Notes under the pieces: generated by a model
The model's database searches: none
What the model was told of the DNA's origin: nothing
What the model saw: only the letters and a program-made list of their open reading frames with translations
Shown here: positions 10,471-20,692 of the stretch, piece by piece
How the letters are laid out: each line of letters starts with the position of its first letter
Position numbering within the stretch: the first letter of the stretch is position 1
Program-made: the position numbers and the translations under genes
Assembly: GCA_003427395.1 (NCBI GenBank)
Contig: BFEA01000271.1
Coordinates: 1,273,856 to 1,337,855 of the forward strand
DNA length: 64,000 nt
Source: Chara braunii
Taxonomy: Eukaryota; Streptophyta; Charophyceae; Charales; Characeae
Direction of reading: 5' to 3'

Positions 10471-10742
10471 GTGTTTCCCGAACTGGAACTGGTCCCAACT
10501 TGGGAAAAAGGCACCCCTCCCTTAGGGGGTATCGTTTGCGTGACCTTTGCGTTCTTGCACTTGTACTGGGTGTGTCCATATTCACCACAGTTAATGCAAG
10601 CACCACGCGCTCGGCGGTCCCGCCACACTTCCTGATCAAGACCTGCCTTGACCCAATCTGCTACTTTGGACTGATTGGAGGCGGTCTGCCCTTGACTCTT
10701 TTGATGGCCCTCACCTCGGCCACTTGCCTTAGTCTTTACCAT
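10467..10742 (-). pseudogene. Nucleocapsid zinc knuckle of Gag (element B)
   Basis: Contains one CCHC knuckle, CINCGEYGHTQYKC (C-x2-C-x4-H-x4-C), after a basic Lys/Arg/Gln-rich run. In retroelements this part packages RNA. It lies between the capsid-like region (11136-) and protease. Between 11136 and 10742 the frame is interrupted but readable pieces such as LPENLRTLLASEARLEYHSF show that Gag once continued through. Confidence 0.8.
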
Positions 10743-11135
10743 TGCGGCGAGGGTGCTACCCTCAGCGACTTTCTCGCCGTCGTACTATGGACTGTCCTTC
10801 AGGTCGGTAAGTTCGTCGATTTCAGTTATCTAGAGTCCCATCGGACTCAATTATCATCAATCTACTACCCTTCTTTTTCCACTCCTGTGGACTGTTCTTC
10901 TTCCTCCCGTCTACTGGAGTAGGTTGAGCACTTCCTAGAGTAGCCTCCAAATCTAAGGCCTTTTTAGAGAAGTCTCAAAGGAATGATACTCGAGGCGAGC
11001 CTCGCTGGCCAGTAAGGTCCTGAGATTCTCGGGCAGACATCTCAGAAACATGGTCAATAAGACCTGGTCATCATAGCGTATATCAGGTACGACGATGAGG
11101 TTCTCTACAATAGACGTTAGCTCTCTGACAGACTT

Positions 11136-12347
11136 CTACCTATGCTGGTCCAGTCTCAATATCACGTCAGTGACAATTTGTGCCTGCTGTGGATTATGCC
11201 AGCGAGTTTCTACCATGTCTAAGAACTCTTCTAAAGTAAGGGTCTTACCACAGCCTGCCATGCGTCGTTCGAACCCGGCCTTCGCTACTATCCCATCAAA
11301 CCATTTGGCTGCCTTACCCTCAAGGTAAGATGCAGCAGTAATCACCTTCTCCTCCGGCAACGTTCTCTTTGCCCTTACCCACATTGGAACTGTTCTCAAC
11401 CAAGTGTTGAGTTCCTCGTCCTTCTTCTCACCGGAGAAGGCAAGGGGCGGTTTCATTGGGGTCTTTGGGTACCATTGACCTTGCTGCTGTCCCTGCGGTG
11501 GAACAGTTTGTTGTGGTGATTGTGTAGCTATCACCGCTGGACCAGAAGAAGAAGAAGCAACAGTCTGTGCAGCTGCTGCAGATGTACCACTTGGCTGTGT
11601 GCCAGCTTGTACCGGAAAGGGGCCTGACATCGCCTTTAATGGCAACGGCGACTGTGCTGCTAGCCGTAATCCTGGCCTTTGCAAAAGGTCCAAGATTTGG
11701 TCCAAGGAGTTCTGCATGAAATCCAGCCTACTGTCCACATGCGCATGCAGCGACAGTACGCTGGCCTTCAACACTTTCATTTGGTCAGACATGGCTGACT
11801 CGTCCAAACCCTCTAATGCAGCTTTGTCTGCCTCTAAGGTATCAAGCCGAGCTGTTCTATTTTTGATCTCTTTTTCTCTATTGGTAGCTTGCTTCAGTTC
11901 CCTCTCTAACCGAGCGCGGATCCTTTCGACTTGTTGGAGCTCTAATAGCTCTCTGCTGCGTGGGGGCAACGGACTGAACTGCGAGCCCGCCATTTGACTT
12001 GTGGACTGACTAGAACCTACCGATCAGGAAGTACCCGTGGGCCCAGGGGGCATCCCCAACTGGGTCCCAGACGAGGATACAGCAGAGGAAGCTGCAGCAG
12101 TAGCCATTGCTGCTGCGCTGGCTGCTGCTGCCCAATCCCTAGCCACAGCGTTTGCTGCTGCCAACGCCTGACTTGCAGCTAGTGCTGTTTCCCTCGCTGC
12201 TGCGTAAGCACGGGCTCTAACTTCGGCACAAAGCCGTGTTTCGTCCCCCGGCCGTAGGGCCTGAAACATGTGCGGGACCCTAAGTGATCTCGAACGTGTC
12301 AGCCTCGCATCGTCAACTCTACCCTCATCGGTGTCTGACCCACTCAT
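11136..12347 (-). pseudogene. Gag N-terminal and capsid region (element B)
   Basis: Starts MSGSDTDEGRVDD at 12347 and runs through an Ala-rich segment to an in-frame TGA at 12024-12026. It resumes in the same frame as MAGSQFSPLPPRSRELLELQQ. A Glu/Lys/Arg-rich coiled-coil-like region (about residues 125-200) precedes a Pro/Gln-rich linker. The capsid-like part then reads MKPPLAFSGEKKDEEL, ASYLEGKAAKWFDGIV and TLEEFLDMVETRW, typical of gypsy capsids. It ends at a stop at 11136, where relatives would continue to the zinc knuckle. One point stop is the only defect in ~400 codons. Confidence 0.8.
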
Positions 12348-13624
12348 CAGCTAGGCAAACACTATCTGCACTACAACTCCCTGTTGGAGTCCTACCACAG
12401 CATGTGTCTGACCGGCACCTAATTTTCTAAAAATAAATGTGTCCGGCAGGTCCCCTGCTCAACCGATCAAGTGGCAGCCTACAACATTCACAAAGACTGT
12501 AAACATAATTTAGTTATATCAAGATTAGTTCACTTACAGAAGCTTTGCATAGAACTGGCTATGGTAGTATACGAGTCATAAACTAAGCTGTCTGTGAGGT
12601 GTTTAGCAGTCTGTCAACCAACTAATCAACAATAAAACTAAATTATGTTGCAGATGTATGAACAGTGGATATGGTTGTGTTTACAGTTGAGCACCAATTG
12701 GAACCTACCCTCCCCTCAATCCAACATACCAATGAGCATCATTGAGCAGCAGTGTCATAGGTGTGCAATGTCGGTCCACCCCTGTGGCCCAGGTGCATGC
12801 TTATGACCCGGCTTGCCCTTTCTTTATCCTCGCGTGCAACGAGCCGTACGTCCGACTGATCTGGCTGATCAAGAGGCCTATTTAAGGACTGCCCCCAAGG
12901 TCGCTCAAGAATTATTTAACGTCACAATCAGGACGACGATCACAGCCAGTGGACAGATCGGATCCCCATCCAGAAATGTTTATAGACGGTCTGGGAGCGT
13001 TTGCATAAGCGTGTTCAGTTTGCACACCCCTCTATCAGCGCAGCAAAAGAGCCCCAATGGACAAGGCAGCCATCACATGCGTGTACTAGTCCCATTGGGT
13101 TGGCATGGTGACCGTGACCCACGTGCTTCGACCAGGGCCCTTCAGAGGCACCGCCCTTTCTCCTTCCAGATGCTCCACCGGGAAGATTGTCGTCTCTCAA
13201 GGTAGAGCGCTCACGACACCTCACCAAAAGAGAGGACTCTCAAGTTGGACTTGCTTCCTCGTGGTAAGAAGAGATTGAGAGGGTAGATAAGGTAAGGGAT
13301 CAACGTACCTGTAGATAGCTGCCCCCAACCACAGATTTCTCACCAATTGAGCTGAGTGTGCATTTGATGACTGGTCGTAGCGTCGGTACCACCCACAACG
13401 CAATACCTCAGCCAAATGCCACATCAGCATGCTGTCATTACCAATCATACATTCCGCCGTTGCCACGGCATCCCAAGCCGGATAGCCTTCCCGCGCACAC
13501 CTCTCTACCCAGGTCGTGCGCCTAGTTTCGGCCTGACGTCACAAGAACCAACTGCGAAGAACCATCGTCAACACACCAAGTCTGTATAACGCCAGCGCAC
13601 CAAGGTAAGCGGCGAATCGAACCA
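12348..13624 (-). other. Untranslated leader of element B
   Basis: About 1.3 kb between the primer-binding site and the gag start. No conserved protein or RNA gene was recognised. Packaging signals would be expected here, but none can be identified from sequence alone. Confidence 0.55.
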
Positions 13625-13636
13625 GCTCCGATACCA
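13625..13636 (-). promoter_or_regulatory. Primer-binding site of element B (initiator tRNA-Met type)
   Basis: On the minus strand TGGTATCGGAGC lies two bases after the 5' LTR end. It matches the widespread plant retrotransposon primer site TGGTATCAGAGC, complementary to the 3' end of initiator tRNA-Met, at 11 of 12 positions. Confidence 0.85.
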
Positions 13637-13639
13637 ATT

Positions 13640-14669
13640 TGCAAGGAACATGAATGTGGACGAAGCAAAGACATCCCAATTGCAAATCACACTGAAGTCC
13701 AGGTAGTCAAAGCAAGAGCAGATATCACATTGGAACCAAGCAGTCATCCATTTGAGAACGATACAGCAGAAGTTGTGAGTCAATGTCCAAGCCCAATCGG
13801 GCAACACCAACAACATAACCCGAAGTAGCCTTCTCTCTGAAATGGCGCCAGGCGCCCTATCTACTCTACAGCCTATCCTACAACTACAGTCATGAAAGCA
13901 ACCAGACTATTTGACGATTAGCTAGTGATGACGTCAACACCAATGTCGACCTCCTCTTCCACCAGGTACGTTACTCTCTCTTGTCCCTCACTCCCCCTTG
14001 TTATCCCACACAGCACCCTTCACCTCCCGAAGAACCACCTTCGCCCTCACCTCCTCCAGCGCCCTCATGCAGCCTGGCCATGGCGGCCAGCGCCCTGCGC
14101 CCAGGCTGCGCTCTACCGCTTAGCGCCAGCCTGGCTTCCTAGCGCTGCCTCTGCTCCAGCACGTGCATTAGCGCAGCAGCGTGCCGGCATTGCGTGCAAA
14201 CACCAAGATCCCTCCCCAGTCGCATGCTCTGCCTATATGCCAAGCTGCGTGAGGGCAGCCCCGTTTGAGCCTGTGCCTGGGCCCCCCCGTATCTACGCCC
14301 AGGCCCAATGCAGATAAGGGCTCAGGCTGTACGGTCTTCGTCCAGATTCAGATAGTGGGGCGGTTTCCCATTGGCATTTTCGGCCTCTATGTCCAACATG
14401 CAAATGTCGGCCTCACGTTTATGCGCCCAGGGCCTAACCAATTCTGGGGCCCTGGTCCTTCTGCATTTGCAGGGATCTGGTACTCGGTGCACTCCAACCA
14501 ACTGGCGTGCGGCAACTGTCTGGACCCCACTTCGTGAAATGTTGAATAAACAGGCCTCTCGTTGATTTGCTGGCCCGCCTTCACTTAGGGCGGGCACTAG
14601 GCTTGCCGGGGGCCTTAGCCCAGAACATGTACATCACGGCAAGGCCCCTTTGAGGGCTCAATCCACACA
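13640..14669 (-). repeat. 5' LTR of element B
   Basis: On the minus strand it starts TGTGTGGATTGAGCC at 14669 and ends TTCCTTGCA at 13640. It is the partner of 5656-6704, with a visible deletion of ~20 bp around 14335 relative to it. Transcription of an LTR element starts in this LTR, but no convincing TATA box could be singled out. Confidence 0.88.
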
Positions 14670-15280
14670 CTTGCGGTTCATTGCAGAATAAAATAATTCT
14701 GAATTACCTGGGAGGTATAACGTCCTTCTACCGAACACAACACCTGGTCATTTTGACTGCATCTAGCCAGGAACGCTGCTCCTGTATATAGGCATTGTGA
14801 ATGAGGAAAATAAGGCGGAGGGCGGAGAAGGAGGAGGAAGGAAAGGCAGTGGATAGGGCTTATGTCCTTTGGACTAGGTAAGTAAGAACAAGCTCCAATA
14901 CAGCACACGGTTGTGTTTGGCCATGATAGAGACTATTACTCTCTGTATACATCCATGATAAGGAGTTATGGGTCCCACAGAAACACATCCGACCGTATTT
15001 TACCAAACATAACTCCCATTTATCATGGCTGAATTTGACCAGGATAGAGCCTGTATGCATTCATGATGATAGGGGTTTATGTTTTAGGCGAAAAAGGTAG
15101 CCTTTGGATGGATGGGTGCAAGTGAAATAGAGAGGCGGATGTGAACTAGGTTTGGCGTCTTCGTAAATAACAGCCATCAGGGTTAATGGTCAGTTATTGA
15201 TTAGCCATACGAGAGAGGACACTGCGTTTTTTCCCTTCTTTTTTTTGAAAAGACATCAGAGAGGTCAGGCCTTCATTAGG
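14670..15280. other. Intergenic, nothing recognised
   Basis: Moderately AT-rich sequence following element B. It may be the right half of the sequence B inserted into, since the flanking 5-mer ACTTG also ends the sequence left of B. No ORF with family motifs, no RNA gene and no tandem repeat was recognised. Confidence 0.5.
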
Positions 15281-15391
15281 CTACCGTCTTCGCCCGAATA
15301 GGGCAATCGGTCATTATGGGTGTATCTAGACAGAAAGTTGCACCAAATGCAGTCACAATGACCGTACATTCTATTTGGGGGAAGACGGTAG
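15281..15391. mobile_element. MITE-like TIR element, copy 1
   Basis: A 111-bp unit whose ends are inverted repeats: it starts CTACCGTCTTCGCCCGAATA and its reverse complement starts CTACCGTCTTCCCCCAAATA. The arms continue to about 42 bp (GGTCATTAT against GGTCATTGT). The element is flanked by TA on each side if the TIR is taken as CCGTCTTC, which would suit a Tc1/mariner-type (Stowaway-like) insertion. It has no coding capacity. A diverged copy of the same length lies at 17734-17845. Confidence 0.7.
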
Positions 15392-15470
15392 TGATAAGAG
15401 CCCAGGCGCAATGGAGGTACGGTCTGCTTTGATCGCTTCATTTTATTCTTGGGGAGCGTCACGTGCTAGG

Positions 15471-15620
15471 AACTGGGCGCAGCAGTGCTTTTAGGAATTG
15501 GGCCCAACAGTGCTTTTAGGAACTGGGCCCAACTGTGCGTTTATGAACTGGGCCCAACAGTACTTTTAGGAACTGGGCGCAACAGTGCTCTTAGGAACTG
15601 GGCCCAACTGTGCTTTTGTG
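15471..15620. repeat. 25-bp minisatellite, six units
   Basis: Units of exactly 25 bp (core AACTGGGCCCAACAGTGCTT) start at 15471, 15496, 15521, 15546, 15571 and 15596. They differ by scattered substitutions but not by length. Confidence 0.95.
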
Positions 15621-15701
15621 GCTCGCAGATGTGGAAGTGGAGGCATATGTAGGGTACGTCCTCTGGAGTATAGCATATCTCTCTTCGACAAACAAATTAT
15701 G

Positions 15702-15797
15702 GCTGATGTGGCATGAAAAAATGCTGACGTGGCATGCAAAGATACTGATGTGGCATGCCAAAAATGCTGACATGGCATGCAAAAATGCTGATGTTGG
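15702..15797. repeat. ~21-bp minisatellite with GCATGC core
   Basis: About five units of 19-22 bp (core ATGCTGACGTGGCATGCAAA). Several units carry the palindrome GCATGC. Confidence 0.88.
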
Positions 15798-15808
15798 ATA
15801 CCGTCTGA

Positions 15809-16183
<375 letters not shown>

Positions 16184-16215
16184 TGAAATCAGTCTTGCAA
16201 ATTCACACTCAAACA

Positions 16216-16555
16216 TGCATGCAACAGATGAGAATAACTTGGCGCTGTGCACCCAACTCAAACTCGGAGATATGGTAGCTTGCAACTCAACTCAAATCCA
16301 AGTTTACTTCAGTTGACTATGGCGCTGGGCGCCCACACTTACACGTTCGACTCAGAGTTCACACGCAACTCGACTCCGGATCACCCTGGATACCATGCAC
16401 GCCAACCACTGCACACACACATACACACTCACTGTCTATGGCTATGGCGCATGGCCACTAACAGCTAACTAGCCTATCACTAACTTCTGCCCACTTCGTC
16501 TTCAGGCCATCTGCAGACCTCCCTTGCACAAGACGCCCGAGCAGCGCTTCCGCAG
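16216..16555 (-). repeat. LTR-like fragment related to element D LTR
   Basis: Diverged copy of part of 18401-18900. Both start TGCATG...AACAGATG and share a block TGCAGACCTC..TTGCACAAG..CGCTTCCGCA at their right ends (16512-16555 and 18853-18895). The fragment runs into the N gap, so its other end is unknown. It may be a solo or truncated LTR. Confidence 0.5.
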
Positions 16556-17435
16556 NNNNNNNNNNNNNNNNNNNNNNNNNNNNNNNNNNNNNNNNNNNNN
16601 NNNNNNNNNNNNNNNNNNNNNNNNNNNNNNNNNNNNNNNNNNNNNNNNNNNNNNNNNNNNNNNNNNNNNNNNNNNNNNNNNNNNNNNNNNNNNNNNNNNN
16701 NNNNNNNNNNNNNNNNNNNNNNNNNNNNNNNNNNNNNNNNNNNNNNNNNNNNNNNNNNNNNNNNNNNNNNNNNNNNNNNNNNNNNNNNNNNNNNNNNNNN
16801 NNNNNNNNNNNNNNNNNNNNNNNNNNNNNNNNNNNNNNNNNNNNNNNNNNNNNNNNNNNNNNNNNNNNNNNNNNNNNNNNNNNNNNNNNNNNNNNNNNNN
16901 NNNNNNNNNNNNNNNNNNNNNNNNNNNNNNNNNNNNNNNNNNNNNNNNNNNNNNNNNNNNNNNNNNNNNNNNNNNNNNNNNNNNNNNNNNNNNNNNNNNN
17001 NNNNNNNNNNNNNNNNNNNNNNNNNNNNNNNNNNNNNNNNNNNNNNNNNNNNNNNNNNNNNNNNNNNNNNNNNNNNNNNNNNNNNNNNNNNNNNNNNNNN
17101 NNNNNNNNNNNNNNNNNNNNNNNNNNNNNNNNNNNNNNNNNNNNNNNNNNNNNNNNNNNNNNNNNNNNNNNNNNNNNNNNNNNNNNNNNNNNNNNNNNNN
17201 NNNNNNNNNNNNNNNNNNNNNNNNNNNNNNNNNNNNNNNNNNNNNNNNNNNNNNNNNNNNNNNNNNNNNNNNNNNNNNNNNNNNNNNNNNNNNNNNNNNN
17301 NNNNNNNNNNNNNNNNNNNNNNNNNNNNNNNNNNNNNNNNNNNNNNNNNNNNNNNNNNNNNNNNNNNNNNNNNNNNNNNNNNNNNNNNNNNNNNNNNNNN
17401 NNNNNNNNNNNNNNNNNNNNNNNNNNNNNNNNNNN
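16556..17435. other. Assembly gap (880 N)
   Basis: Undetermined bases. Reading frames crossing it are meaningless. Confidence 0.99.
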
Positions 17436-17600
17436 AAAAACTATGGAAAAGTGCAGGATGTAGTTTAGATGTCTTTTCATCTGGGGCATAGCATCCGCGG
17501 AAAATCCTGCCAGCCATAGCAGGCAAGTTTGAACTCAGGCCTACAGACGGAGATGCAAGGAACTCCTTGCTCTGCGTCCTTGCCTGGAAGAAGGTAGCCT

Positions 17601-17675
17601 TGAACTGCACCTCTGAAGTCGGTTTGAACCGCACCTCTGAAGCAGGTTTGAACCGCACCTCTGAAGCAGGTTTCA
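17601..17675. repeat. 24-bp tandem repeat, about three units
   Basis: Units with core TTTGAACCGCACCTCTGAAG occur three times in tandem. No function is visible. Confidence 0.88.
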
Positions 17676-17733
17676 ATCCAGGACAAGGATTCTTGCCTGT
17701 GAGCTGCCTGGATTTTCATTTTTTTCAGGTGGG

Positions 17734-17845
17734 CACCCATCTTCACTGAATAGAACGTTCGGTCATTATAGGTGTATTTTGGGCACAGCTTTCAGTCCAG
17801 ATACAACGATAATGGCCATACGGTCTATTCTGGGAAAGACGGTAG
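17734..17845. mobile_element. MITE-like TIR element, copy 2
   Basis: Diverged second copy of the 111-bp TIR element. Internal arms at 17748-17769 and 17809-17830 pair over 22 positions with four mismatches (GAATAGA..CGT..GG.CATTAT). The right end, AAAGACGGTAG, matches the GAAGACGGTAG end of copy 1, and the left end (CACCCATCTTCACT) is more eroded. The same length and arm positions as copy 1 support a real family. Confidence 0.6.
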
Positions 17846-18400
17846 AGCACGTATGATCTCTGGGTCGTACACAGCAATGGACACCAGCTGTGGATCCATC
17901 TGGTAAGGCACCATAACCTGGCAGTCCACCAGAGAGGATCCAAACCAGTTCCAGATGGATGGACGGTTAAGATTGTAACAGAGCTTTCAGCTAAGCTTGC
18001 AATTAGTGTTGGGGGGCCAGTATGTGGTGATGTCATGCCATGTTTTGCTGCCAGCCATGTAGACATGCTGGACATGAAACCAAGATGCAAAGAAGTGGGC
18101 GTCCAGTCTCCTTGTATTTATATTTAAGGAGGCTGCCATTGTTCTCTTGCTGATTAATCACTAATAATTTAGCAGTACGGGACTTCTTTGGATGAGCTGT
18201 ACAAGCTTGAACTTTCTGTTGACAGGTGAAGGTTGTTGCGCTCTGGGTTACCTGTTTGTCACTGGTCATTCTATGGCTACGTATTTGAAACTTTTGATTT
18301 CACATTTGTGTGTGGGAGAAAGGGGGGCGGGAGGAATCACAAACTGCAGTAGGGTTTTGAATCTGATGCAATCAGACTTGTCTTCTTTCTTTACTTAGCA
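17846..18400. other. Intergenic, nothing recognised
   Basis: No conserved coding motif, RNA gene or repeat was seen between the TIR element and the LTR of element D. Confidence 0.45.
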
Positions 18401-19417
18401 TGCATGAAACAGATGGCAATCACACTGGCGACAAGCGCACACCAAACTCAGAGAAATGGTGGCCAAGAACACAGTTCAGATTCATCTTGCTTCGAAATGG
18501 CTATGGCGCCTCCATGTTGTATCCTCAACAACACCCTTCCACATAGTATCATGGCGCCTCCACGTTGTATCCTCAACCACACCCTTCCACGTTGTATCCT
18601 CAACCACACCCTTCCACGTTGTATCCTCAACAACACCCTTCCACGTTGTATCCTCAGGAACAGTTTCACACGCACGCTACTCTGGATCTCCCTGGATGTC
18701 ACACACACGCTCACAACTCACTGCACACTCGTACACAAACACACTGTAGATTATCTCTAACCTAGCACAGCTATGTCTGCTTGCTACCTCTACCACTACT
18801 AGCGGCTATGGCCGCTTCGTTTTCCTCGTAGCCCTCTTCTCGCTTGGGCACCTGCAGACCTCTTTGCACAAGTCGATCTGGCAGCACTTCCGCACGGCTC
18901 GCAGTCTGAATGAATGAATAACTTGACGCTGCCTCTTCATTTATACTTCTGTTGGTCGTTGGTCTGTTCTTTTCCACCGGGGCCAGGGTGCACACAGTCC
19001 CAGATACTTGCTGACTGGACAAGCCGCGACTGGGACTGGGTACCGCTGACTGGACGTGGTAAGTCTCCCCACTTGCCCACTTGCCTACGGACTGCTTCCG
19101 AGACTCTCGAAGGGGCAGTCCTAGAAGATTCTAGACTTGCCTACTTGACTCTTCGGTACTGAGCGGCTACGACCCGGGTTGACCCTTCAGTCGTACAGCA
19201 GCTACGACCAGACATAAGCTACGACTCCTGTCCTACAGGTAAAGAGCTCGAACCTACTTGTCCCTCGTATGTGCAACAGCCTTAAACAGACTTACTTTTA
19301 GGGGCAGGTCATTGGTTCAAACCTAGATGTGCAAACTGTACTGTTCACGGGTTCGGGAGGTCTAGGGATCGAACCCTGGGATCTGCGTGTGCTACCACAT
19401 AGGTGAAAGCTGTTTCA
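18401..19417 (-). repeat. LTR of element D
   Basis: On the minus strand it begins TGAAACAGC at 19417 and ends TTTCATGCA at 18401 (TG...CA, 1017 bp). A TATA-like GTATAAATG (minus, about 18939-18947) lies inside, followed by a block repeated near 16512-16555. The first 55 bases contain tRNA-like motifs, GGTAGCAC and GGTTCGATCCC (minus, 19389-19398 and 19365-19375). Confidence 0.6.
18509..18660. repeat. 27-bp tandem repeat
   Basis: About five units with core CACGTTGTATCCTCAACCAC. The 27-bp period keeps several frames open, which explains the repetitive short ORFs seen on both strands. No gene is supported. Confidence 0.92.
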
Positions 19418-20187
19418 CTCCCGCCGGCCTAAATTCGAGGTCCTCTGAGGATATTTCAGTCCAAGGCAGGACCTTTACCTTTCTTTTCTATCTCATAGGT
19501 TCAAACTACATGGGGAGCAGTCTGTAGAAGTTCTGTCCGGGTAAACCAGCGCTCGTCTTCTTGCTCTTGGCAATGCATCGTCAATTACTATGCGGTCAAT
19601 GTCATACCCTCTGTCCATATCCGGAGGAACCATGGATCTCCTCGATGGGAACTGCTGACTCGTAGTTCAAGGCAACAACTTTGACGCATGAAAAACTGGG
19701 TAGGTGTGGAGGTGTCCTGGAATCTCTATCATGTAGGACGGTCCATCCTCTCCGCCCTTGACTTCTAAGACTGGCCATGGGCCTCCATACGCAGGTAACA
19801 GTTTCTGCGACATGTTTTCCTCAGGAGCAAACTCTTTAGACTTGACCCAAACTCTATCTAGAACTGTGACGGGCGACTGTGCTTGTTGGCTTGTTCTATC
19901 ATCTTATGTTGGGCTTGCCTGAGGTTCTTGACAGGTTGCTAGACGAAAAATGTTTTTTTTACGCGCTCGCTACCTTTGGGTGGCATCCCATCCCATTTGA
20001 CTTGATCAAGTCTAATGTACATGCTGAGAACTTGTTGTAGGATCTTGTTAATCTGTTCAGTCTGACAGTTGGTCTCTGTACCGGACCCGTCCGGATGGCG
20101 GTCCGTCAGGATGGAGAAGAAGGGTTGACGAAGGAGGAGGTAGAGATGGAGCTGGAAGGGACAGCGCAACTCCGGTGTAGAAAACAC
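19418..20187 (-). pseudogene. Integrase C-terminal half (element D)
   Basis: Readable pieces on the minus strand are NCQTEQINKILQQVLSMYIRLDQ (catalytic-Glu region of integrase, about 20000-20070), VWVKS and LLPAYGGPW (about 19790-19860), and QFPSRRSMVPPDMDRGYDID (about 19590-19660). The order and motifs match element C at 3720-4320. An insertion lies just before the NCQTEQ motif (RHPDGSGTETN where relatives have RHPETN). Stops and frame changes throughout make this a dead fragment. Confidence 0.7.
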
Positions 20188-20252
20188 GAACCAACATCCA
20201 TAACATGAAGATCAGAATCACCATCAAGAAAAAAAAGATATCATGATGTAGG
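20187..20252 (-). pseudogene. cox2: Mitochondrial cox2 exon fragment (NUMT)
   Basis: On the minus strand from 20252 the frame C-CTA-CAT-CAT-GAT reads LHHDIFFFLMVILIF then MLWMLVR, the first transmembrane helix region of cytochrome c oxidase subunit 2 (D-LHHDI..FL..IL.F...MLVR). The upstream Asp codon is split, as expected if an intron ends at 20253. About 66 nt of exon remain. The sequence then passes into gypsy integrase at about 20187. This is organellar DNA in a nuclear repeat context, either a NUMT or an assembly join. Confidence 0.8.
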
Positions 20253-20316
20253 ATAGGGGTCAGTGCAGAACGCCTGCCCTCAGAACCACACGTGACAGTT
20301 TCCCGTCATGCAGCTC
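20253..20316 (-). ncRNA. Group II intron domains V and VI (3' end of a cox2 intron)
   Basis: Minus strand 20316-20283 is a 34-nt domain V. It starts GAGC (AGC catalytic triad), has a GAAA tetraloop at positions 15-18, a two-base bulge at 24-25, and all 14 pairs possible including G-T wobbles, and it ends GGTTC. It is followed by a domain VI-like stem GGGCAG...CTG-A-CCC with a bulged A. The intron end ...CCCCTAT lies seven bases after that A, and the cox2 exon starts next. This is the canonical 3' end of a group II intron. In organelles such RNAs self-splice via lariat; here it is only a fragment. Confidence 0.88.
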
Positions 20317-20600
20317 GCCCCCCAAAACCTTAGCCTTGTTTGTGGGCTCGGGAAGGGAAGCTGACAAACAGCTTCGCTTCGCGCCTTCCGACTCTTAATT
20401 GTCNGGAATCAATCTCACGTGTAGCTAGAGTATTGATTTCCTGACCTTGCACTGTGCTCAGCAGACGCTTCGCGTCTGATCTGATGCCAGATAAGAAAAT
20501 CGCAGATATCTGGAATAAGGCTAGAGGTGTGTCTTGTCTAGGCTGAGCACTTCGTGCCTTCTACGGCCTTAGTGAGCAATAGAACAAAATCATCTGCTGA
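20317..20600 (-). other. Probable upstream part of the mitochondrial intron
   Basis: Sequence 5' (minus strand) of domain V, with several short hairpins, including the perfect CAGACGC..GCGTCTG palindrome at 20462-20478 and a TGAGCACTTCGTGCCTTC-type hairpin. It contains one N at 20404. No intron ORF (maturase) was recognised. The boundary with nuclear DNA is not visible; 20600 is a guess. Confidence 0.45.
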
Positions 20601-20666
20601 CGTACTCCAGGATGTGCAAAAGTGAAGTATGACGAAATACTAACTGCAGCTGGGGTATAACCCCAA

Positions 20667-20692
20667 CGGACTGACTGGACTGGACTGGACTG
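20667..20692. repeat. (GGACT)n-like short repeat
   Basis: A short run of GACTG/GGACT units; nearby sequence (20700-20760) is GACTGG-rich too. Confidence 0.7.

Larger units (their letters stand above)
5651..14673 (-). mobile_element. Nearly complete Ty3/gypsy LTR retrotransposon (element B)
   Basis: Minus-strand element of about 9 kb: 5' LTR (13640-14669), primer-binding site (13625-13636), leader, gag, protease, RT, RNase H, integrase, polypurine tract (6705-6717) and 3' LTR (5656-6704). The 5-mer ACTTG flanks it at 5651-5655 and 14669-14673, a candidate target-site duplication (one base overlaps the LTR end, so 4-5 bp). Order PR-RT-RH-IN defines Ty3/gypsy. Point stops and frameshifts in gag-pol mean the copy is non-autonomous. 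LTRs are very similar but carry substitutions and a ~20-bp indel (extra sequence near 6354-6375 in the 3' LTR), so insertion is not brand new. Confidence 0.9.
18401..20187 (-). mobile_element. 3' part of a Ty3/gypsy element (element D)
   Basis: On the minus strand: integrase fragment (20187 to about 19800), integrase C-terminal module (about 19800-19600), polypurine tract (19418-19430) and LTR (19417-18401). The 5' part is missing because the sequence switches to mitochondrial cox2 at about 20187. The ...CAGAGGACCTCGAAT.TAGG segment before the PPT is shared with element C, so C and D are related. Confidence 0.7.

Noticed and set aside
16458-17676. Long reading frames of 314-398 codons on both strands
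   Set aside because: They consist almost wholly of the 880-N gap.
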